Of a DNA stretch of 5,540 nt, positions 1 to 5,480 are shown piece after piece. The stretch comes from Clostridium sp. AM49-4BH (GTDB lineage Bacteria; Bacillota; Clostridia; Lachnospirales; Lachnospiraceae). The stretch covers positions 1-5,540 of the forward strand of contig NZ_QUFB01000087.1 of assembly GCF_003478335.1 (NCBI RefSeq), read 5' to 3'. Each line of letters starts with the position of its first letter. The stretch's first letter is position 1. A program made the translations under genes and the position numbers. The notes under the pieces are model-generated. The model saw nothing but the letters and a program-made list of their open reading frames with translations, was not told where the DNA came from and made no database searches.

Positions 1-774
1 ATTGTTTTCAGATACGGAGATACGCATGCTGCATGACAGCATATTATTTTCACCCGGCGTGGACGATGGATGTGCCAGTCGGATTCTGGACAAATTAAAA
101 CGATGTGCAAGCAAATATTTTGGAAGCTGGTTTGAATATGTGAAATACCGGGAAACATTCAAGCGATGCCAGTGTGAGCGGCTTTTTCAATATCTAATGG
201 AGATCGGAAAAGCAATCAAGAAAATCAGAAAAATAACATTCCGGTATCGGAAAAACGGGAAACTATCGGACAGAGTATATACAGTAACACCATATTTCCT
301 GGTCATTAGCGGCGGCTGGTATTATCTCATTTGCAATACGGATGGGAAGGACAATCTGTCGCATTACCGCATTGACCGGATGCTGCAGGTGGTGATGCAC
401 CCGATGGAGCAGGGAAAGTGTATGAGTCAATTGGAGGGTATCGATTCTTCCTTTGAATCTCACGATATATGGAGGAACATCCGAGAATGCCCTATGAAAA
501 GCCGGTGAGTGCCACGCTTATGGTGGAGGAATATCTTGTTGAAGCAGTGGAAACGGAATTTCGGACCACTTCTAAGATAAAGACACAGGAGCATCTTTTT
601 CGGATACGGATCATATCCACCAAGACGGCAATCTGCAACTGGATCATAAACCTGAGTGAACATATCAAGATCGAAACGACATCAGATCCGACCATTATAA
701 GTATCGAAAGTTGGATGAAAGCGATCAGTGCCGGGGGCGGGGTATATGGATGCATTGCTGGAAAAATAGGATAG
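1..774 (+). pseudogene. WYL-domain transcriptional regulator, 5'-truncated and frameshifted
   Basis: Proteins of this family bind DNA through an N-terminal HTH and sense a ligand through a WYL domain. The HTH would lie upstream of the window, so the apparent TTG start at 2 is probably an internal Leu codon. The first frame (2-508, 168 residues) has the linker, then the WYL fold: a KITFRYRKNG strand near residue 77, GGWYYLI at about 104-110 and the basic SHYRIDRM at about 120-127. The C-terminal WCX-like domain continues in another frame (469-774), starting MEEHPRMPYEKPVSATLM and including ICNWIINLSEHIKIETTSDP. One missing T near 464-468 would join them as ESHDYMEEHPRMPY. The frame-1 end (GGGVYGCIAGKIG) is atypical. 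Dropping one G in the G-rich run at 733-742 gives YMDALLEK with a stop at 767-769, so a second indel is possible. Family assignment is firm; true mutation versus sequencing error is unresolved. Confidence 0.8.
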
Positions 775-789
775 GGAGAAGAGTACATC

Positions 790-819
790 ATGAAATTACC
801 CAAATTACGAAAAAATTAA
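790..819 (+). other. Nine-codon ORF with a good ribosome binding site, possible gene-start remnant
   Basis: An AGGGAGAAG ribosome binding site (773-781) sits 8 nt before ATG at 790, which opens a frame of only nine codons (MKLPKLRKN) closed by TAA at 817-819. It begins directly after the regulator pseudogene and stops just before the abiF promoter. It could be the start of a downstream gene replaced when the Abi module inserted, or chance. No function can be assigned. Confidence 0.25.
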
Positions 820-825
820 AAATGG

Positions 826-854
826 TTGATTTTTTCTGGGAAATAGCATAAAAT
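826..854 (+). promoter_or_regulatory. Sigma-A-type promoter for the hairpin RNA and abiF unit
   Basis: TTGATT (826-831) and TAAAAT (849-854) are separated by exactly 17 bp in an AT-rich stretch. Transcription would start at about 861, immediately 5' of the hairpin RNA. No other good promoter is visible between the RNA and the protein gene, so abiF is probably expressed by read-through of the RNA terminator from this promoter. Confidence 0.6.
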
Positions 855-860
855 AATAAT

Positions 861-919
861 AACAGGACTCCCCGCACCTCTCACATATGTGATGTGTCCC
901 ATGGGGAGACATTTTTTTT
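861..919 (+). ncRNA. abiF-associated hairpin RNA (candidate RNA antitoxin)
   Basis: From the predicted start near 861, a compact RNA of about 58 nt folds into one long interrupted hairpin. CUCCCC (868-873) pairs with GGGGAG (903-908), GCAC (874-877) with GUGU (894-897), and UCAC (881-884) with GUGA (889-892) around an AUAU loop. The 3' side has an asymmetric CCCAU bulge (898-902). G866-C910 can extend the base across an A-A mismatch. The U-run 912-919 ends it. From established knowledge, a conserved structured RNA called abiF lies upstream of Abi_2-family genes, and AbiF proteins have been reported to form toxin-antitoxin pairs with such RNAs. Position, size and terminator fit. Assignment to the named motif is an inference because its consensus could not be aligned here. 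Confidence 0.6.
868..919 (+). terminator. Intrinsic terminator ending the hairpin RNA
   Basis: The CUCCCC/GGGGAG stem is followed by ACA and eight T residues (912-919). The terminator is part of the RNA itself and lies between promoter and protein gene. It would set the ratio of RNA to abiF mRNA, as the internal terminators of type III toxin-antitoxin loci do. Confidence 0.65.
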
Positions 920-925
920 AAGGAG
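920..925 (+). promoter_or_regulatory. Ribosome binding site AAGGAG that decides the abiF start
   Basis: A near-perfect Shine-Dalgarno sequence starts right after the terminator U-run and lies 7 nt upstream of TTG at 933, in the abiF frame. It favours TTG 933 over ATG 996/999, which are preceded only by a weak GAAG. Confidence 0.55.
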
Positions 926-932
926 ACAGGGA

Positions 933-1847
933 TTGGATAATTCAAGTAAAGTAGAAGTGGATTACAAACAGGATAGTCATCACGAAGAAACAGTAATGAT
1001 GAAATCACCTAAAACTTATGAGGAACAGGTTGAAATCATAAAGAGGAAAGGATTTATCGTGGATGATGATGAAACGTGCGAATCTTTTTTAAAACAGGCA
1101 AATTATTACCGCATATCGGCATATTTTCTGCCATTTAGAAATGCAGATGGAACATATTTTGAAAATATTAATTTCAACAGAATTAAACGCATATATGAGT
1201 TTGATGGTCGTATAAGAAATTTGATATTTGAATGTATCGAGACAATAGAATTGTATTTGAGGACACAATTGGCATATTATTGTGGACATGCATACGGTGC
1301 ATTGGGATACTTAAACTCAGATATATATAATGAAAGGCATAATGATGACAAATTTAAGAGGCTGCTTGACATTTGCATTGAAGAGAACAAAACGACATTA
1401 GTGGTGCAGCATCATAAGAAAAAGTATAACGGACAATTTCCAGTCTGGGTAATTATTGAATTTTTCTCAATGGGAATGTTGTCATATTTATATGCTGATT
1501 TGAAGTCGCCGGATCAGAAACAAATTGCAAGAGAGCTATATCATACATCCAGCGTGTGCCTAAAAAGCTGGTTGCGTTGCCTGACGGATTTGCGCAATCG
1601 ATGTGCTCATTATTCTAGAATATATTACTGGTCATTTCCGGCATTGCCTAGGATGCCGAAAAATGTGTTGTTTAAAACTAACCGGAAATTGTTTTCACAG
1701 ATATTGACACTTAAATTTTTATATCCCGATAAAAATGAGTGGGAAAGCAGAATTATGACAGAGTTAAGAGCATTGATGGAGGAGTATGGTGATGATATTT
1801 CATTGTCACATATAGGCTTTCCTGAAAACTGGGATGAAATGATATAA
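933..1847 (+). CDS. abiF: Abi family (Abi_2/AbiF-like) HEPN protein, probable abortive-infection toxin
   Basis: The 304-residue product (from TTG 933) has the typical Abi_2 layout: SPKTYEEQVEIIKRKGF near residues 25-41, the signature QANYYRISAYFLPF (about 55-68), LYLRTQLAYYCGHAYGALGYL (about 107-127), then PVWVIIEFFSMGMLSYLY and LRNRCAHYSRIYY (about 220-232). The last contains an R-x4-H motif (R221, H226), the catalytic signature of HEPN ribonucleases. Family members such as lactococcal AbiD and AbiF cause phage abortive infection, presumably by cleaving RNA. A GTG at 894 opens the frame but lies inside the upstream RNA hairpin and is rejected. ATG 996 would give a protein starting right at the family core (MMKSPKTYEEQ) and is a real alternative. 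The gene has no frameshift and is followed by a terminator. Family call is strong; toxin role and RNA partner are inferred from context. Confidence 0.88.
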   Translation: MDNSSKVEVDYKQDSHHEETVMMKSPKTYEEQVEIIKRKGFIVDDDETCESFLKQANYYRISAYFLPFRNADGTYFENINFNRIKRIYEFDGRIRNLIFECIETIELYLRTQLAYYCGHAYGALGYLNSDIYNERHNDDKFKRLLDICIEENKTTLVVQHHKKKYNGQFPVWVIIEFFSMGMLSYLYADLKSPDQKQIARELYHTSSVCLKSWLRCLTDLRNRCAHYSRIYYWSFPALPRMPKNVLFKTNRKLFSQILTLKFLYPDKNEWESRIMTELRALMEEYGDDISLSHIGFPENWDEMI

Positions 1848-1901
1848 ATATCGTTTCTGGAAGAGTATACAGATTTTTAAAATAAATAATTACCACAATA
1901 G

Positions 1902-1924
1902 AGAGCCGCAGTGCGGCTCTTTTT
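1902..1924 (+). terminator. Intrinsic terminator after abiF
   Basis: AGAGCCGC (1902-1909) and GCGGCTCT (1913-1920) form a perfect 8-bp stem around a 3-nt loop, and the T-run continues through 1924. It lies 54 bp beyond the abiF stop and closes the unit. Confidence 0.85.
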
Positions 1925-2004
1925 GCATTGAAAATGATACGATAAATCATACGATTTTGTACGAAACATATCATCTAGCAAAATAGTAGATTCCCATTTA
2001 TACT

Positions 2005-2335
2005 GGTATTGTGTCCACAGGAAATAATCCTGTCAGACACAGACAACTGAATACGATGATTTTGCCGGACGTAAGGAACCGTTACGCATTACGCCGTGCC
2101 ACAGATGCGCCAGGATCGGTAAGACAGCCAAAGGAGATGGTTTATTATTTCCTTGATAGCTCTGTCTGATGTGAGATGCCGGGAGCGATAACATCCATGC
2201 AAAAGAGGAATTATGGTGATTCCGTGGTTGCGACTGTTCTATGATAATGATACTCCCTTTATGGTCTATAAGAGATGGTGCGAGTCCAGAGTGTGCTGCT
2301 AACCACAGTGACCGGTGATTTCAACTGGAGATTAT
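2005..2335 (+). ncRNA. Gene-free, hairpin-rich stretch; possible structured RNA of unknown class
   Basis: No ORF of convincing size lies between 1925 and 2412 on either strand, yet 2011-2330 is about 47% GC, well above the DNA beyond 2857. Several local helices can be drawn. GTGTC-ACAGGA (2011-2022) pairs with TCCTGT-GACAC (2028-2040), 11 bp in total. CGCAT (2085-2089) pairs with ATGCG (2105-2109). AGACAG (2122-2127) pairs with CTGTCT (2162-2167), enclosing CA(A)AGGA/TCCTTG (2129-2155). CCGGT (2312-2316) pairs with ACTGG (2324-2328). It does not match the signatures of tmRNA, RNase P RNA, T-box or group II intron domain V that I know. It may instead be a decayed mobile-element end. Strand and limits are guesses. 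Confidence 0.35.
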
Positions 2336-2366
2336 ATATATCAACAAGAGATTATTTAATTAACAC

Positions 2367-2406
2367 TTGACTAAATACGCATAGCGTATATGGCGTTGTT
2401 ATACGC
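2367..2406 (+). promoter_or_regulatory. Dyad-rich element, possible operator/promoter of the small gene downstream
   Basis: ATACGC (2375-2380), GCGTAT (2384-2389) and ATACGC (2401-2406) alternate in orientation. The first pair forms a 6-bp dyad with a 3-nt centre. The second pair extends to GCGTATA/TATACGC (2384-2390, 2400-2406). TTGACT (2367-2372) and TATATG (2387-2392) look like promoter boxes, but their 14-bp spacing is too short for a standard sigma-A promoter. Such nested dyads are common where a repressor binds, but no regulator gene is adjacent. An RNA hairpin function is equally possible. Confidence 0.35.
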
Positions 2407-2412
2407 TAAAAG

Positions 2413-2856
2413 TTGCAGAAGGACAAAAATGAAAATATCAGGCTGTATGAACTGGATGCTTTTTCGTTTATGATGATGGATCTGGATGAGATGGAAAAAA
2501 AGATTCATTCTACTCCGAACGATAAAAAGGGAAAGGCAGGAGAGCCGACCATCACTGCCGGTATGATACAGTCAGCCCTTCATGCGGAAAAAGAACGGGA
2601 GGAAGCGGAGCGAAAAGCGTGGTTTGTAGAAAACTTTGATTCGCTGACGCTTCTTGACATTTATGCTTCCGAGTGGATCGGTGAGATACGAAGAAATGTG
2701 ATAAGAGATCTGCTGCAGGCACAGGCTCCGGAAGAAGTGATAAAGTCAATCATCCGCCCGGAGATAGAGGAAGGACAGGTACTGCAGAAAAAGGCGATGT
2801 GGATGGAGATGGAAGGGGTAGTAATTGCTTCAAAAAAAGGGGAAAATCCACTATAA
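2413..2856 (+). CDS. Small acidic hypothetical protein, probably mis-started by a one-base deletion
   Basis: I do not recognise the family. The open frame starts at TTG 2413, directly after an in-frame stop (2407-2409), and has no ribosome binding site. AGAAGGA (2417-2423) is ideally placed before ATG 2429, but that ATG is in another frame and closes after 14 codons. Adding one A to the A-run 2432-2435 joins them and gives MKNIRLYELDAFSFMMMDLD, a natural-looking start and a protein of about 142 residues. The sequence is highly charged and probably helical: DLDEMEKK near the start, AEKEREEAERKAWFVENFDSL in the middle (probably a helix) and a C-terminal half with LLQAQAPEEVIKSIIRPEI. No signal peptide, membrane segment or catalytic motif is visible. 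It is cytoplasmic by composition. At roughly 45% GC it differs from the AT-rich genes that follow. Reality of the ORF is likely; its function is unknown. Confidence 0.6.
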   Translation: MQKDKNENIRLYELDAFSFMMMDLDEMEKKIHSTPNDKKGKAGEPTITAGMIQSALHAEKEREEAERKAWFVENFDSLTLLDIYASEWIGEIRRNVIRDLLQAQAPEEVIKSIIRPEIEEGQVLQKKAMWMEMEGVVIASKKGENPL

Positions 2857-2921
2857 CTAGTAAATTATAATAATATGATTTTGTACTATTCTGAGTTTGG
2901 CATATGATAGATGATTTATAG

Positions 2922-2950
2922 TTGTTAGACAGTAAAGGAAGTGATAAAAT
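2922..2950 (+). promoter_or_regulatory. Candidate promoter for the 3072-5540 gene pair
   Basis: TTGTTA (2922-2927) and TAAAAT (2945-2950) are 17 bp apart, which predicts a leader of about 115 nt before ATG 3072. A weaker alternative is TTGTAC (2881-2886) with TATGAT (2903-2908), 16 bp apart. The AT-rich context makes chance matches common. The rest of the 215-bp gap 2857-3071 shows no gene and no terminator. Confidence 0.35.
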
Positions 2951-3071
2951 TTAATTAGTAATGTTTTAATGTGGAAGTATATGTAGAAGATAAGTAGATT
3001 ACTATGGTTGTTATTATGCTACAAATACAAAACTACACTAATTTTAGTTTTAAGAAGAAAGGGGAGATACA

Positions 3072-4503
3072 ATGGATAGAATTAAACTTGCAAGTCATGT
3101 TAAAAAAGGTGATACACTATATACTCCGTATACAGAACCGGATGGTTAGGGAAAGCCTTAAAAATAACAAGTTGGTCAAAAAGTTGGTTGCCAGAGTTTA
3201 TGTGGATTGGATTAATAATAAGTGAGCTTGGTCGCAAACAGGGATTGGAACAGTTATACAAAATAATAGATGAATTGCAGGAGAATAAAATATGTGTACC
3301 ATATTTTTCTAAAATTAAAGGATTAGATAGAGAAAAGAGGAAGTTGTATTGGAATATAGTGTGTAGTTATATTTCACAACAGGTTTTATCACCTCTTACA
3401 GTCGTGGTTACACCAGATATAGATGATATATTTTATAACAAATTTTTTGATTTTCATTTGACATTGATGATTGTATATTAAATATGTTTAATGTCATAAA
3501 GCAGTGTGATAATTTTCATGATGAATTAACCACTGACATATGTTTTGTAGTCGATTGGTTTTATGTTAGAGGTGGGATTTTAAAGATTTCAAGTAATATT
3601 AGTATACTACCAGAGGCGCTGACGGGCTATTACAAGCATAATCATGATGAAGAAATCATGCAAACGTATAGACCGATTATTCGCTCGACTTTTCAGGGTA
3701 TGTGTGGAACATATAATAATGATTTTTCAAAAATGATGTGGAAACGTTTGGGTGAAGTTAGTAATTGTAATCCGTTAGTAGTAGTGTGGAAGGGAGAAGA
3801 TGATATGAATTTTTTTGAAAAAACGGAAAAAACTATTGATTATATTGCATCTGCAAACGAGGATAAAAAGATGGAAACAAAATACGCAATTGTAATGGGA
3901 ATCGTTTGCTATATATTAAATATATAAGAGATAGTGGTGAAAAATCTTCAGAATGACATAAGTGGACATATATTATTTAGAACAATGTTGGAGACATTTA
4001 TAAATTTGAAATACATAATGTTACAAGAAAATGATATTCCGGATGTATATGATAGGTTCAAAGCATACGGAATTGGAAAATATAAATTAGTAATGGCAAA
4101 AATAAGAGAAGAAAAATATTTGATCTCCGATGAGTCTCAGTTGCAACAAAAATTTATGGAGTTGCTTGTGAATGAGGATATGGATGAAGCTTTTGTTAAT
4201 ACAAGTTTTGGGTATTTTGATCGTACAAATATTAGCAAAAAATTTATTGCATGTGATGAGAAATTGTTATATGAGATATATTATGAGTATGGAACAAATT
4301 TTACACATGGCTTTTGGGGCGCAATAAGGGAGTCTGCGATGTTAATTTGTGATAATCCAACACATAATTATCATACAGTTCCTGATTATTATGCAGAACA
4401 AAATATACGAAGCGTTGAGAATGATTGCGAGATGCTTATGCAAAAAGTATTTCAGCAAATTTCAGAATATATTGAGTTACCGGATTTTTACTATGACAAA
4501 TGA
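3072..4503 (+). pseudogene. Long DUF5677-like gene broken by two frameshifts and one stop codon
   Basis: One coding sequence can be reassembled across three frames. ATG 3072 has a strong GGGGAG site (3061-3066, 5-nt spacing to 3072) and reads MDRIKLASHVKKGDTLYTPY for 25 codons until TAG at 3147. Adding one T there continues as LGKALKITSWSKSWLPEF into the frame closing at 3481. Adding one T to the T-run 3451-3454 joins DIFYNKFFDF to SFDIDDCILNMFNVIKQCDN, running to TAA at 3925-3927. Past that stop the same frame continues as EIVVKNLQNDISGHILFRTM to TGA 4501-4503. With the two bases restored the length is exactly 478 codons including the stop. The C-terminal third has the DUF5677-type helix FRTMLETFINLKYI and YGTNFTHGFWGAIRESAM. 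Function is unknown. The N-terminal half I do not recognise. Reassembly is well supported; the domain name is moderate. Confidence 0.7.
3934..4503 (+). CDS. C-terminal DUF5677-like fragment, open on its own
   Basis: This is the last and longest open piece of the broken gene (189 codons from GTG 3934). It holds almost the entire DUF5677-like helical region: SGHILFRTMLETFINLKYIM at about residues 9-28, a middle segment VYDRFKAYGIGKYKLVMAKI, and FTHGFWGAIRESAMLICDNP near 133-152. No proper ribosome binding site precedes it, and the reading frame extends upstream through the TAA at 3925. It is therefore more likely the tail of a longer protein than an independent gene. It may still be annotated as a separate hypothetical protein. 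Confidence 0.5.
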   Translation: MVKNLQNDISGHILFRTMLETFINLKYIMLQENDIPDVYDRFKAYGIGKYKLVMAKIREEKYLISDESQLQQKFMELLVNEDMDEAFVNTSFGYFDRTNISKKFIACDEKLLYEIYYEYGTNFTHGFWGAIRESAMLICDNPTHNYHTVPDYYAEQNIRSVENDCEMLMQKVFQQISEYIELPDFYYDK

Positions 4504-4835
4504 ATGGAGATTGAATATGGTAGAAAATAAACTTTTAAAGAAAATATCTACAAAATATCAAAATCTTCTTGAAAAATATGAAGATAAAGTGGAAGAATTG
4601 TCGATTGAGGATATAAAACGATTAATTGGAGAAGTGCGTTTATTTTGGTATCGTCAACAGACATGTGTTACATATATACTTTCAAATATTGAAAAAGATG
4701 ATAATGTTGCATATTTGGCAGGAGCAATGAGACTTGACATAGTTAATGATGGTCATTTTGATTTTGCCCTTGTAGGAAACTATAGGGTAATCAATGATCC
4801 TATAGTTAGGTTTACATCGTTTTATTTTAGAACAG

Positions 4836-4993
4836 AAAGTGAAATAAATTTTGATTATCTAAACAAGTATTTTAAAAGATTGCATAAAGGATTTATTATT
4901 ACTTTTTAAAAAGTAAAGTGAAATAAATTTTGATTATCTAAACAAGTATTTTAAAAGATTGCATAAAGGATTTATTATTACTTTTTAAAAAGT
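4836..4993 (+). repeat. Perfect 79-bp tandem duplication
   Basis: Positions 4836-4914 and 4915-4993 are identical, read base by base. The unit starts AAAGTGAAATAA and ends CTTTTTAAAAAGT. It lies inside the second gene of the pair and, not being a multiple of three, shifts the frame. Absence of any divergence means a very recent event or an unmerged assembly overlap. Confidence 0.97.
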
Positions 4994-5378
4994 ATCAGGA
5001 TGATTTTTACATATTGCCCATGGAGCCAATAAATACACTAGATTTGAAACAATATTATTCTATATTATCAGATGCGGCTGAGAATATGGTATTAGCATTG
5101 TTTGATAACAATTATTCTTCTGTAGATGCTATTATGGAAGAGTGTTGTAGTTACGAGGATGTAGATGGAAGATTGATGCCTGAGATGAGAGATCGTTTGG
5201 TGTATGATTCTTTGGAAGACTCTAGATTACCGTTAAGAGATAAATGCTTGCAATATTTAGCAAATAACAAAAAAATCTTGTCGATTATTGATGGTCTTTC
5301 TGAACCGCAAATTTTTTTTATCATTACAAATCAATATTGTATGCAAGCACTGGGGATAGGAAATCTAATGAAAACTTA

Positions 5379-5472
5379 TAATGTATATCCTTTTATTAGA
5401 AATGATATAACATTTCAATTTTTTTTAATGTATATCCTTTTATTAGAAATGATATAACATTTCAATTTTTTT
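5379..5472 (+). repeat. Perfect 47-bp tandem duplication
   Basis: Positions 5379-5425 and 5426-5472 are identical; the unit runs from TAATGTATATCC to CAATTTTTTT. With the duplication the frame ends at 5457. Without it the frame continues to the end of the window, so the single-copy state is almost certainly the functional one. Confidence 0.97.
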
Positions 5473-5480
5473 CGTTGTTA

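Noticed and set aside
894..932. N-terminal extension of the abiF frame from GTG 894
   Set aside because: These codons lie in the RNA hairpin and its U-run. No ribosome binding site precedes GTG 894, and the resulting residues are not part of the Abi_2 family.
263..1974. Minus-strand frames of 65-103 codons
   Set aside because: All overlap better-supported + strand coding sequence or the RNA/terminator region. None has a convincing ribosome binding site or recognisable domain.
2260..2330. Cobalamin-riboswitch-like wording (GGTGCGAGTCC followed by CCACAGTGACCGG)
   Set aside because: The B12-box consensus is not matched exactly. The upstream GGGAA element and downstream pairing partner are missing, and no B12-related gene follows.
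2005..2335. Group II intron or known large RNA relic
   Set aside because: No domain V-like hairpin, no intron-encoded reverse transcriptase and no tmRNA or RNase P core motifs could be found.
3004..3225. 73-codon frame starting at 3004
   Set aside because: It runs over the start of the DUF5677-like gene in a different frame, whereas ATG 3072 has the strong GGGGAG site and gives continuous family-like sequence after repair.
4349..4516. Longer N-terminus for the last gene, from 4349
   Set aside because: This part overlaps the end of the DUF5677-like gene in another frame and reads as low-complexity Ile-rich sequence. ATG 4517 has a proper ribosome binding site.
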